Assembly: GCA_028564705.1 (NCBI GenBank) | Contig: JAPXFQ010001340.1 | Span: forward strand, 1 to 64,000 | Length of the DNA: 64,000 nt | Origin: Apricaphanius iberus | Taxonomy: Eukaryota > Chordata > Actinopteri > Cyprinodontiformes > Aphaniidae | Direction of reading: 5' to 3' | Shown here: piece after piece, positions 34,010 to 45,635 of the stretch | Layout of the letters: each line of letters begins with the position of its first letter | Position numbering within the stretch: position 1 is the first letter of the stretch | Notes under the pieces: generated by a model | Told to the model about the DNA's origin: nothing | Databases searched by the model: none | What the model saw: only the letters and a program-made list of their open reading frames with translations | Program-made: the position numbers and the translations under genes

Positions 34010-34409
34010 CTCTGTTGTAGACCTTACTTTGACACACCACAGGTATTCTTGGTTTGCAAACATGTTTAAACTTAGATCAGCTCACGATACCTGACCTTTA
34101 AATGTCGATCATTAAACATCTACAATGAGTTCCTCTCTCTCCCACACACACACTCAAACACACATTTGTACTTCTACCAGTTTGTATTGACTTTAGTTTA
34201 TTTTAATAAGTATTTATGCCTAATCCAAACTTTAGCCGTATATTACTAAGCATAAATTTAACCAAAAATGTATTTACACGCTACCTCTAAACTTAACTCC
34301 CCAAAAAAGTTGGAATCCACCACATTAGGACTGGGTTTTCTTATGGTCCAACAGTCTTCAGAAGGTTAGTGAATATGCCAGATAAGGTCCTAAATAGGAT
34401 AGCTAAGCA

Positions 34410-34451
<42 letters not shown>

Positions 34452-36200
34452 GTTTCTTACTCACTGAAAGCTTCCTGTACGCTGCTTGTTTTAATCCTTA
34501 TTCAGACTGTTTACAGTTGGAGCTGTGTTCGAAATAACACAAGTTATTCACTAATTGAAGTAGAATTCGAAAGTATTAGAATGGGAAGCAGCTTCTGTCT
34601 GCAAACATTTGCTTTTGACATTAACAGACTTTTTCCCAGCCCAAGTCTTGACATTACCTTCACTGTTATTCATAGATTCATAGAGCTTGTAAGTTTGGGA
34701 TCATGAGCAAAGACTGTCTGTTTTCAAATTATAGTTGTTGTCTGTCTATTACATAAAACTTTTAAAGACTTGTCTCTGTAATTATTTTCCAATTCCAGTC
34801 TGGCATTCCTACGCTTCCTAATGAAGGGTATCCATCTTCTGCCATACTTTATTATAAAAAAAAAAAAAGCATTTCTACTCTTACTCGGGTAAAACTCCTG
34901 GATACCTTTTCCACTCTGAGTCATTCTGCAAATAAATAAAAACATATTTAAACCAAAAATGCATGAAACTACAGTTTATGTTAAAATGAGACATCTTGTT
35001 TGTAAAAAAAAGCTTTTTTGTTCTAATTCTGCTTTCTATCTGCTGAGCCTGTTGTGCCATTTGGAGAAAACAGCGTACATCGTAAACATCACACATCGTC
35101 AATGGAAGTACATTTCTCTGTTCTAGTGTACATTATATAGATACATCACTTACTGTAATACTTTCAAAGGTTTTTCATTAAAAACATGTCAGAAGTGTCC
35201 CTCGTGTTTTAATTTGTTTTTGTATTTTTTTTTAGTGTTTGAAAACAACATTTGCACATAACTTAAATTTATCTTTCCCTGAAAACCATGAAAAAGGTTT
35301 TTTATATATATACTGTACAATCAGTCACTTTGAGTTTTCTAAGCATGCTGCTTGTAGTGTTCCCAAACTTTAATAAATCAAAATACCGGAGGCTATAGTC
35401 CATTATTCCATTATTCATCAAGGGCCGACCGTCTGTCAGCAGCAGAGATCAACAGCAGCAGCCAAGGCACTGACCCAGGGCACCCAGAGGAGGGAAGGCT
35501 GAGAACTGAGTCTGTAGAAATAAGTAGAAATCTGGATTCAGATATCATTTTGCAAATATTTATTTGGATTGATATTTCAGATAAAACTTCACCATTTCCA
35601 AGAAATTCTTTAGGGTTAGGTACTCAAAAGATTAATGTTTTTATCATATTTCTTTTTCGTGTGTAAAAGTTTATATTTTGTTTCTGACTCAAAACTACTA
35701 GATATTCACTGTAACTAGTTTTGGATGAATGCACATTTAAGTACATTTAATTCCTCTCTCTAGTAGAAATAGGCCACTATTTATTTAATTTTTGTTTAAT
35801 AAATTTATTTGCTGTTTAGATCACACCCTGTCTCAGTTTGTTACTTAAAAATAAACTCTTTGGTTTTCCACAATGATTCTTCCGGCGTAATTTCTATGTG
35901 ATCCATTCTCCACCCAGTTGATCTTTTTTTTGGCTGTCAACGTATTCAGCATCTAGATGAACCAATCCACACACCCGACCAGCTGGGGGCGACTATGCAC
36001 CAGTGTTTTGTGGTCAAATATTAAAGGAATATTAGAAGCATAAAGTGAAATTGCAGCATCCAGATGTGCATGCCTGACTGAGACCTATTCACTTAGTCAC
36101 CACTTCTGCAGCCAGCCTGCCTGCCTTTGTTGTCTGCAGCCCATCCATCTTGTTTGGGCTCCAAAATGTTCATGTTCTAACATGTGGAAGACATTTTCAG
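34010..36200. other. Intergenic AT-rich stretch
   Basis: Holds a (CA)n microsatellite at 34411-34449 and AT-rich unique-looking sequence. No exon-like conserved block or domain was found. Confidence 0.5.
34411..34449. repeat. (CA)n microsatellite
   Basis: About 19 uninterrupted CA units. Confidence 0.95.
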
Positions 36201-36219
36201 ACGGAGTCTGCACAGTGGA

Positions 36220-36550
36220 GGTGGTAGCAATGTCGCCCTTATCAAAAGGGTCCTGTGCTTGACTCCTTTCTGGATAGAATTGGCATCTTCTTCTCGTGCA
36301 TGTGTGGGTTTTCTTCAAGTACTCTGGCTTTCTCCAGTGCAAAAGCAAGACTGTCAGGTATATTGGTCTATCTAAATTGTCCTTTAGTGTGAGTGTGTGC
36401 GCGCATGGTTGTTTTTCCTATGTGTCTCTGTGTTGCCTTGTGATGAATTGGAGACTTATCCTGTGTTTACTCTGACTCACCCAATACCTTCTGGAGATAG
36501 GCACCAGCACCCAAGATCTTTCATGAAAGTTATTTTGTTAGTGTCTGTGG
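36220..36550 (+). repeat. CCATCCATCC-family repeat, plus orientation
   Basis: Degenerate copy with GTGTGGGTTTTCTTCAAGTA, GTCAGGTATATTGGTCTATC, TAAATTGTCCTTTAGTGTGA, CTGTGTTGCCTTGTGATGAA and CTGGAGATAGGCACCAGCAC in the canonical order of this family. Confidence 0.75.
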
Positions 36551-36598
36551 TTAAACCATTTCCCAAAGTGGTGAGTTGCTAATGGGAAATCCATCGGA

Positions 36599-37973
36599 TC
36601 ATGGTGATGTGGCTGTTGGAGTCCAGGCGGCTGACGACGTGGTTGCCAAAGTCAAGGAGGCCGATGGGTGGTTGGTGCGTTGCTGGGGCAGAGGCTGGTT
36701 GGTGCATTGCTGAGGCCGAGGCTGGTTTGTGCTTTGCTGAGGCAGGTTGGTGATCTGCTGAGGCAGACGTCGGCTGCTGTGCTGCTGGAGATTGGATTGA
36801 CGGAGCTTGACCTTATGGCTTGGAGTGCAACAGAGCTTGACCTTGTGGCTTGGAGTGCAACGGAGCTTGACCTTGTGGCTTGAGAGTCGGCGAGACCGAA
36901 GCTGGATGGACTGATGCTGAACCTGGTTGACGTGGAGCTGGAGCTGAAGCCGGCTAATCTGTAGCTTCAGCTTTATTTGCTGTCGACGGGAGAGGGATCC
37001 ATGACAACGCGTGGACCCTCGGAGAGGTGCCGAGGTCCGTGGTGCCTCGAGTTCCACTGGCAGTGGAGGCGTGTCTGCCTGGACACCTTCAGAGGTGACA
37101 GGAACCAGATGAGTGTTCTCCTGAACACCCTCGGTGGAGGCAGGAACCGGAGACGTGTTCCCCTGAACACCCTCGGTGGAGACGACAGGAACCAGAGGGA
37201 TGTTCACCAAAGCACTCTCGGCGGAGTCTTGGGACCAAGGCGTGTTCACTAGAACACCCCCGGCGGAGTCTTGAGACCAAGACGTCTTCAGCAAAACACC
37301 CTCTGCGGAGTCTTGGGACCTAGGCGTGTTCAACAGAACACCCTCGGCGGAGCTGCGGCTTGCTGTTGGCAGCCGCTGGGAGGTCTGGAAAGTCAGGGGT
37401 CCTAAGAACAGTCACTGGAACATCAGGGGTCACTGGAACAGTCACTGGAACATCAGCCTCTGAAGTCCTGGGATCAGGATTACACTCTGAAGAATGGGGT
37501 TCTGGATCATACTCTGAAGAACGAGGTTCCGAATCACATTCTGAAGAACGGGGTTCCGGATCACACTCTGAAGAACGGGGTTCTGGATCACACTCTGAAT
37601 GAAAAACAGTCTCTACAGAGATCTCCAGCTCTGAAACAGTCTCTGGGGTAGTAGGTTCAAAAATATCCCCTGTGGAAACTGGCCCAGGAACACAGGCAGG
37701 AGGCCCGGACTCAGAAGCTGGTTCAGGACGATCAGCTTTTGGATCGCATTCCAGAAATCCGGGTTCTAGAGGGCACCCCGAGGGTGTGAATCGCGAAATG
37801 CACTCTGGCAAAGACAGACAGACACAGGAAGGCATATATACTGAGGGATGGCTAATCATGGAATACAGAACACCTGGGAAGCACAACAAGTGAAACAAAC
37901 TAGGGATGATTGACAGAGACAGACAGGGAAGGAACAAACAGGGAGGAAAATGACGCAGACAGGGACGGATCAT
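36599..37973 (-). other. Repeat-rich open frames of unknown function
   Basis: Two minus-strand frames abut: 37973-37320 (217 codons) and 37333-36599 (244 codons). The first starts hydrophobic, then holds tandem ECDPEPRSS units (about 37480-37600). The second carries EGVLVNTPWSQDSA-like units and a Q-rich C-terminal part with repeated SHKVKLRCTP. In the frame of the first, repeats of LVPRLRRGCSSEHA continue after a TAG at 37320 that replaces a TTG, so one longer repeat protein may have been cut by a nonsense mutation. Composition is GC-rich against AT-rich flanks. No known domain is recognised; transposon origin is likely but unproven. The promoter-side sequence near 37973 (TGTTATGATCCGTCCCTGTC on the minus strand) is LTR-like. 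Confidence 0.4.
37085..37345. repeat. ~42-bp minisatellite inside the repeat frame
   Basis: On the minus strand units of the form CCAAGACTCCGCCGAGGGTG-TTCT-GAACACGCC recur about six times with drift. The period is divisible by three, so the frame is kept in all copies except at the TAG. Confidence 0.75.
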
Positions 37974-37989
37974 AACACCATCCTTCTTC

Positions 37990-38430
37990 TTTCACTCAGC
38001 TTAAGCAGAGACACCCCCAGCTACTTGGGTCAGATCCTTGGGAGGTATACCAAGGCGTTTGCAGGCCAAGCTGTCGTCTTGATCCCCCAGAAAGTCATGG
38101 CTTTCTGGTTCTAGTTCTTCTTGAGTTTTCTTGCTGTTGAAGGGGATGTTTTCCTCTCCACTGTCCCTACATGCCTGCTAAGTATGATAGATTGTTCTGA
38201 AGCCAACACCACAATGAAGGGGCTGGCCAACTGTCACTACACATTCATTCCAGAATGAATGATGTAAGCCAATGTCTCAAGTCAGTTTGTTTGGTTTCCT
38301 TTGATACAAAACATTCAAACAGATTGAAATGTATGTATAATTAAATTGAAATGACATGTGAAGTGCCTTGAGCTGACGTGTCTTGTGAATTAGCACCATA
38401 TAACTAAATTTAATTGAAAAACAAATAAAG
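37990..38430 (+). mobile_element. L2 LINE 3' UTR remnant
   Basis: Shows CTTGCTGTTGAAGGGGATG, TTTCCTCTCCACTGTCCCT, GTGAAGTGCCTTGAGCTGAC and a degraded ATAACTAAATTTAATTG end, matching in order the last ~300 bp of the LINE at 238-4216. Confidence 0.7.
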
Positions 38431-38439
38431 GTTGAAGCT

Positions 38440-39530
38440 GTGATAGATGAACATGGCATGAACTGAGTTCGAGAAGGCTCCTTCATTACAAGGTTTGTTT
38501 TTATGGGGAGGAGTTCAGACTACACCAGCCTTGGTACACTGTTGAAAGAAGTTAAGTCATTTGGGTTTTATTAACCCTTTTGTCACCCAGGCTGGGTTGT
38601 GTCAGTCTAGTCCAGCACAGCCTGGTTGTGTCTCAATTGCCATCTCAGGAATGTGTTAGCAGGTGAGGACATGGGCAGGTTCAGCATATCAAATTGGCAA
38701 AGAATGTGTATGATGTCATTTGTAAGCTCCACAAGCCTAGTTAACAAAAGTGTGTGTGCGCATGGAGAGTGGGAAAAGACAAATATAACAATGGAGGACA
38801 ACACTGAGACACCATTTAAAGATGTGAAAAGGAATAAAATGCCATCATCGTTTATTTGACGTCGGTTGGAGGCTGTCCTGTGACATCACTTCACATGAAC
38901 ACTGCCTGGGAAATCAGTGGCTAACACTAGACCAGACCAATAATGCCATAGGTGGGTGTGTTAGGTAGCCTCAGACCAATTTGGACTGAGCCAGAGGTCA
39001 TCCGAAAAATGGGTCATTTTGGACCAGACAAAAGCAGTGGAAATGTGCAGGAATGGCACTGACCATAATTTACTTTAAATATGTAGTCATTGATTATTTA
39101 CTAGTTATTGGCTTTTACCCATGATTTCCTAATTCCCTGCAAGCCCCCTTCAAGGTTAGTAGAAAATTTAATTAACCAATCTTGGAACTTCTTTCTTCAC
39201 AAACTGGAAAATGACTGGAGGAAATCAGATGTTTGCATTAATTTTTCTCAACCTTACAGTTAGAACATTAATAGACATTTGCTTGTTTGAAAAAAAGCAT
39301 CACTACTGTTGCATAAGGGTATCATTTCCTGCTGTTCTCTGGTATGAATGAATACGCCCGTAGAAATGACTAGGAAAATAAAACGTAGCCATGCTACAAT
39401 TTCAGAGCCCTTTTTGTGAAATGGCTACGTTTTGCCCTGTGGACAAAAGTAGCTATTACACAATTTGGAATAAGACTGCGTTGTGAATACGGTGGTTTTC
39501 TTTGAAATAAATCTTCCTCTCTCCTTTTTC
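38440..39530. other. Intergenic stretch without recognised gene
   Basis: Short frames only. Partial repeats are possible around 38870-39040 but nothing could be named. Confidence 0.4.
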
Positions 39531-39539
39531 AGTGAGTTC

Positions 39540-39970
39540 TTAATGTAAAGTTTAGTCTTAATGGGGTTTACCATCCAGTTTGGGCTGCATTTCCAAACAA
39601 CCCGTCTCTGAGAAAACCGGAATATGATGTGACGGAGGCTAAGCCTCGAGGACTCAGGCCCCTCGTGTTACACCAGGTAGGAAGTCTTCTGTATGTCACA
39701 TGTCCTGCGACCACTAGTCGGACAGGATTTGGCGCTGGGATTTTCCCTCTTCACTCACCGTTAATGACATAGTCCTTGTTATATTTTCTCTCTGTGCTTT
39801 AACCCTTAAATTCAGCAGGTCCTCTCATCTGCCCTGAGGACATAGTCAAGCATGTCCCCACACCAAGCTCCACAGAGGGTGTGGGTGGGCTTTTTTGTGG
39901 TTCCCCATGCTGACGGGTAGAGAGGCTCACAGCGAGCTCAGGTGCTCGGTCCGTGGATCCGACCGACTTA
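39540..39970 (-). pseudogene. Antisense 28S 5' end plus ITS2-like sequence
   Basis: On the plus strand TTTAGTCTTAATGGGGTTTA, GGGCTGCATTTCCAAACAAC, TCACATGTCCTGCGACCAC, GATTTGGCGCTGGGATTTTC, CACTCACCGTTAATGACA and CTTAAATTCAGCAGGTCCTC follow in the order of reverse-complemented 28S running to its first nucleotides. The following ~130 bp (ACATAGTCAAGCATGTCCCC onward) sit where ITS2 would be. Many substitutions show it is an old pseudogene. No LINE coding sequence is attached here, unlike 3230-3612. Confidence 0.85.
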
Positions 39971-40601
39971 AATATATAATTTTGATGTATTGTTTTAACA
40001 CAATACTTAAGTGAAACATTGGGTAAACAATTGCTTTTATACTTACAGCCTGTGAGCTGGTGTTTCACCATTTTGACAGTACAGATCCTGTATTTCAGGG
40101 TAGCTTCTAGTAGCGGCAATGTGCTCTTCTCTCTCCTGGTCACAAAAATAATCCAGCATTCCCGTAGGCAGTTCCAAGCCAGGCAGGGGAGGCCATGAAT
40201 ACTAAATTTCCCTGTGATGTAAAAGGTACTGGCTTTTACTGACTCACATACTTTCTTCTCTATTTTCTTTCTCTAGCTAATGCAGGGAATGGAGTTTGGA
40301 GAAAATGTCTAACGGTGACGGATTGTTCTTAAAAAAACTTTTTCCATGATTTTCAGTGAAGGAGACCTTTAAACAAGGTTAAAACAACATGAACTATGAC
40401 AGACAAGTCAGTATGATGTTATTTACAGATAAAAAAGTAGTGGGTATAGTGGAAGTGTTTCGAAATGCCAAAAATGCACTCTTCATTTTTTTATCTAAAC
40501 AAATATGTTGTTCTATAGTATAATGATAAGAGTGGAGCTACAACAGCAGATAATATTTCCACCTCCGGTTTTGCTGAACTGTGTATTATTCAAAACAGGA
40601 A

Positions 40602-40609
40602 GAGGAAGT
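40602..40609 (+). promoter_or_regulatory. PU.1/ETS site upstream of receptor copy 2
   Basis: GAGGAAGT, 65 bp before the start codon, at the same place as the site before copy 1. The surrounding 100 bp align between copies (for example GAACTGTGTA before the site), so the promoter was duplicated with the gene. Confidence 0.45.
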
Positions 40610-41090
40610 TCTGAGCTACATACGACCAAGACGTACACATGACAGACGTGTCTATCAGTTTTGAGCATTAGTCATGGAGGTCACAGCTCTCTGTATCCAA
40701 ATCTGTGAGTACAGACATAAGCAGGTTCGTTTTCAATTTATCATACTTGAACATCATCACCTTAGGTCTAAAGTTTTTTATCATGTCCTTGCAGTCATTA
40801 ATGTGTTTGTCTTGCTGTCGACACAACTCTGTCCTAGTTTCACTGGTCAGAAACCTGGTGAGTTGGAAACTGTTTCTTTAATTTATTTTATTCTTCAAAG
40901 AAGGGTGATCTGTTTTTCATATTTAGTTATATTTATTTAAATAGCTTAAGAGCAAATTCATCTGAAATCTCTTGCTGTAGATACACAAATTAGGGTTTGC
41001 TCAACTGCCTCACAAGTTGTGGAAAAAACAGGTTTGCTTATATTTATTTGCAGTTTCATCAAATTATTACAACTTTTTTTGTCATTACAG

Positions 41091-41345
41091 ATTTTCTTCT
41101 AATCTCTCCAGACAGACTTCAGTTCTTTGAGTATGAAACTGTCTTTATAAATTGTGGGGGCAACATGAATGCATGGACACTGATGACAAAACTTCACAAT
41201 ATAAGTCCAGCAAATGTTTCTGAAGGCTGTAGCATCAGAGTTCCACCCTGCACAATTCATCATACTTTTGAAAGTCACAGTGGAGAATACTGGTGTGAAA
41301 ATAATGAAGGGGAAAAAAGCCGTGCTCTCAACATCTCAGTTACAG
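41091..41345 (+). CDS. Receptor copy 2, Ig1 exon
   Basis: 85-codon exon, phase 1-1, acceptor ATTACAG and donor GTATGC. It reads [28 protein letters not shown] and [18 protein letters not shown], with the same cysteine set as copy 1 and two fewer residues after the first cysteine. No lesion. Conservation of splice sites suggests it was under constraint until recently. Confidence 0.85.
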
Positions 41346-41618
41346 GTATGCCTATGTAATAATGTCTTGAAAACGTTTTAGAATTAGCTGAAATGCTGAA
41401 ATCAAATATACTTAAAATACCTATTTCGGTTCCTGCTCTGCATAATACCAAAGTGTGCACCCACTTGAGCAATATCAAATAGTGGGATTGCTGCGGAGGT
41501 TATCGTCATTAGGTTTTGGATTTTTGCCTCGGACAGAGAACTTCCCTTAATGTACACAAAAAAAACAACAAAAAAATAACCACAAAAAAACAATTATCCA
41601 CTCAAATGAATTGTATTC

Positions 41619-41874
41619 ATTTAGCAATAATGAATTTTGTTGAGTAAACTAAATGTAAACATGTTGGGTCAACCTAATACTTTCTGGTTGCTGTAAGGCA
41701 AGGTACTTTGTGTAGCAAAGTAGTTAGTGCAGGTGCTCAGAAAACAGAGGCCCAAACAGCGTTTGAGTCTCATCCCCTACTGTTTATTGTTGTTCCTTAT
41801 AGCAACCTAAATGTGTTAGGTTGACCCAACATGTTTACATTTAGTTCACTCAACAAAATTCTTTATTGCTAAAT
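41619..41874. mobile_element. MITE with ~80-bp inverted arms in copy 2 intron 3
   Basis: Left arm from ATTTAGCAATAATGAATTTT and right arm ending TTATTGCTAAAT pair over about 80 bp, including ACATGTTGGGTCAACCTAA and its complement. The spacer (41701-41792) carries a B-box-like GTTTGAGTCTC, as if a SINE head were captured. Confidence 0.75.
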
Positions 41875-42254
41875 AAACCCAAATCAGTTGTGTGAAATGT
41901 TTTCTTTTGTGTTTTTTTTTAGTGTATAGGGTAATGTCCCTTATCCTATATTGATATTTGTTTAACTAAATTGTAAAATACAATTTACCACCTAGCTACT
42001 ATAATTTCACCGATATAACCTGTATACTGTATTAAAAAAACAATTAAATGTGATAGAAAGAAAAGAGAAATAGACGGTTGTACAACATTTTTCAGTTTTT
42101 CTGGACTTTTCTGTTACATTATATACATTTTGTATCTTAAAAAGAGTGTGTGAACCATCTACTGAAAATAAATATGTTGATTTTGAGAAGTGTACCAAAT
42201 CTAATACAATTCGTAGTGTTACATGTTGACACTGTTTTCATACAATCTTCTCAG

Positions 42255-42530
42255 CTGGTCCAGTGATCTTGAATCTTACCGCTCAACCAGTGGAGGAAGA
42301 ATCTGATGTGACCCTTCAGTGTATTAACCAGAACACTAAGATTCACTTTAGTGATTTATACAAAGATGGCCTCCACCTAGGAACTTACTATGAACGTGAT
42401 ATGGTTCTCTCCAAAGTCTCCAAGTCTGATGAAGGACTCTACAAGTGCAGCATTTCTGATGCAGGATAATCTCCTGAAAGCTGGCTGACTGTTGTAAAGC
42501 CAAAACAAGAAGAAGAACGAGAAGAAGGAG
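42255..42530 (+). pseudogene. Receptor copy 2, Ig2 exon with nonsense codon
   Basis: It reads GPVILNLTAQPVEEESDVTL, HFSDLYKDGLHLGTYYERDM and [17 protein letters not shown], then TAA (42467-42469), then SPESWLTVVKPKQEEER in the same frame. One base change (GAA to TAA) explains the stop. The exon is a multiple of three and otherwise intact, with extra E codons at its end. Confidence 0.88.
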
Positions 42531-43077
42531 GTATATTATATCTGACCCAGTGAATATTATTGAGCTATACTTGAAAAAATATATATATTTTCAGAAAATT
42601 TTTATGAAATTTGGTCTAAAAGTGAAAGTTTTCCAAAGGTTTTGCTAGTGGTAAATGTATGTCCTTCAACAACATTTGAGGAACTCCAGTAATGATAAGT
42701 AATTTTAAAAACCATTTTTTGGATGTCCACTCAATCTCTTCAAAATAAACTAGATGGAATGTACTAAATTCGGGTTTTGAAATAAAATGTATCAGCATTC
42801 CCGAACAGGGCCTTTAGAGTCATTGTTTCTATGCTGAATTTTTGCCCCTATTTCAGATAATCAAGAAAACAGGAAAGCATACATTGATGAATGAAAAACA
42901 TTCAGAGTGGAAAAAGAGGAACTTATTTTCAGAGTAATCAGAATTGAAGAGCTTATCAACTCTGTTCCTGGATTGATGGATATTTTCTGGAAAAAATTAA
43001 AGTTGAGCTCTATGTTTGTTTGCTAAACATAAAAAGTGAGCATAAAACTTAGATACATCTAACACATCTTCAGTTAT

Positions 43078-44200
43078 ACAGTGGGGCAACACAGTATTTG
43101 TAGCCACTGATTGTGCAACTATTTCAATTACAAAGATTAGAGAGAGGTTTGTAATTTTCATCATACACTTTATCTGTGAGAAACAGAATGTGAAAAAAAA
43201 ATCATGAAATCACTATCATTTGTAAAGAATTGATTTACATAATGCTAAAAATAAAATATTTGGTCAATAACAATAGTTTACCTAAATACTTTATAATGTA
43301 ACTTTTCTTGGCAATGATAGAGGTGAGACATTTCCTGAAGATCTTCAGCAGGTTTACATACACTCTTGCTGGTATTTTGGCGCATTCTTCTCCCAGACCT
43401 TTTCTAGAGCAGCAATGTTTTGGGGCTATTGCTGGGCAACAGGGAATTTCAACTGCCTCCACAGACTCTATGTTTGGATGAGATCTACCTATGATTAATC
43501 TTTAATGCTCTTAATAATGGGAAGAAAGAGGTTTTTGCACAAAATTTAACTATACATGGCCGTAGTGATCAGTTGCCCTGTCCTTTTTACAGAAAAACAG
43601 ACTCAAAGCATAAGGTTTCCACTCCAATATTTCATAGAGGGTATTGTGTTCTTGGGATACAACTCAGCATTCTTCCCTCTTCAAACACGATGAGCGGTGT
43701 TTATACAAAAATGGTTCTATTTTAGTCTCATTTGACCACATGCCATTCTCCCAATCCTCCTCTGTATGATCCAGATGGTCTCTGGTAAGCTTTAGACAGA
43801 CCTGGACATGTCCTGGCTTGAGAAGGGGCACCTTTCAAGCCCTCCAGGATTTTACTCAAAGGTGACGTAGTGTGTCACTAATAATAACTTTTTTTAATGT
43901 AGTCCCAGCTCTTCTGGTAATTGACCAATTCGCTCTGTGTAGTTCATGTGTATCCCACGACGTGAGAGCTTGCATGGAGCCCCAAGTTGAGGGAGATGGT
44001 CTATGATCTTGTACATATTCAATTTTCAAATTGGTGCCCAAACAGTTGATCTCTTCTCATTAAGCTATTTGCTATTCTATTTGCATAGAATGGCTCGTTC
44101 GAGTCTTGTGCAGGTGTACAAACATATCCCTGGCATCCTTAGAAAGCTCTCTTGTCTTTGCCAAGGTGGTGAATAGAATAAGACTGCTTGAAGGTGTGAA
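43078..44200 (-). mobile_element. Tc1/mariner element, degenerate
   Basis: Begins TACAGTGGGGCAACACAGTA and includes ATTTGGTCAATAACAATAG, TTGCTGGTATTTTGGCGCAT, AGCAGCAATGTTTTGGGGCT and TTGCTGGGCAACAGGGAAT, the reverse-strand words of a common fish Tc1-like transposase. Numerous stops. It lies in the intron between Ig2 and the membrane exon of copy 2. Confidence 0.75.
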
Positions 44201-44259
44201 CATGTGTCTTTTATATAGATAACAAGTTTAAACAGGTGCCAGTGTTGAATTGAAAGCAC

Positions 44260-44825
44260 TTTATTGTTGTTCATGGCTGGAAATTTGTCTTTGGTCCCAT
44301 TAAAAGGGATACATAGTACACCATTAAAAACAAAAGCAAACAAGCATTTGCATAGATACACAACAAGTAAGTCAATATCGCAAGCAAGTCACATCCATCC
44401 AACCCTGTGATTGAACATGCACTCTAATCCCTCTATTTACAGACGTTTGTTCACTATGGTAACTGCATTGGGAATAAAAGCCCACTTGTAAATATTTTTT
44501 TCTTGCCAAGTGTATCCTATAGCGCAGCTCTGAGTGGAGATGGTCAAACCCCTTAGACAGGGTGTGTGTGTCATCTTTAATTAATACTTGAGCTTTCCTA
44601 TAAACTGCAGCGCTGTAGAGTAAATCGAGGGTATTTTGCTGCTGGCCGATTGTCTTAGCTGTTTTACGACTCTGCTCAGTTTATTTCTGTTCATTAGTGT
44701 TAAGTGACCAAACCACACAGTTATAAACCATGCTCTAAATCAGACTCACATAGACTTTTTTAGTTCTTCCGAACTAATTTTAAACTCCTTCAGCTTCCTC
44801 ATCAAAAACGGCCTAAGACAAGATA
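44260..44825 (-). mobile_element. LINE 3' end fragment
   Basis: On the minus strand a degenerate C-terminal reverse-transcriptase tail ends near YKWAFIPNAVTIVNKRL, comparable in position to YRKSIFPTAIMVYKNSLKN of the LINE at 51570-54235. Frameshifts throughout. Confidence 0.5.
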
Positions 44826-45586
44826 TTTAAAACTAGGCTTCCAAAGTCTGGTCACACAATATCAATACTTTTATGATTTGAAATTAGGATAGAAGAGCTT
44901 CTTAAAAAAGAAATAACAGGTCTGTGAGGTCCCAAATTCTTGTTTAGTTGTAAATGCAAAAATTCTTATTTTCTGCACCACCAAAAATATATTTATTAAA
45001 AAAAAAAATCATAAAATGTGATTTCCGGGATTTTTCTTGTACATTCTGTCTCTCACAGTTCAACTGTATCAAGGTTACAGACATGATCTGGGACAATTTG
45101 TACAATCAGTGCCTGCAAAATATCCCATTATACATGCCATAGATGCTACAGGCATCTAGTTATAAGACCTAAAATAATTTACCTAAACAAGATTTGAATT
45201 TAATCAGAGGTTGTTTTAATGTATAAAATCTTATTTTCAGGATCTAATGAAGAGAATCAACCTTTGAGAAATCCACCGCTTTTTCACTCTGCTTTTGTTG
45301 GTGATTGGACTAACTCTCTATGGTAAAAACAGAGGTTATGACTAACTTGCCTGATGATTTTTTGATTTGTATTAGCATGTATAAAATATCAGTACATTGA
45401 CACGGTATATAGTTTAATGATTAATCTTGGTTACGGCTGATAATAAATTGTGCACTTTGCTAATTTATATAGTGCTAGTAAGAACTTGGCATACACTCAT
45501 TGGCATTAATCATATTCCCTTTTTGCTCTTAAAGACCCAAAAGAAAATACACTGAAAATACAATAAATAACAGCAAATATTTCAGT

Positions 45587-45591
<5 letters not shown>

Positions 45592-45623
<32 letters not shown>

Positions 45624-45635
45624 CGAGAGCGAGAT
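45592..45635. repeat. (GA)n microsatellite
   Basis: GAGAGA run with GAGC interruptions, in a copy 2 intron. Confidence 0.9.

Noticed and set aside
36668..37893. Plus-strand frames opposite the repeat protein
   Set aside because: They are shadows of the same tandem repeats, whose period is divisible by three and so opens all frames.
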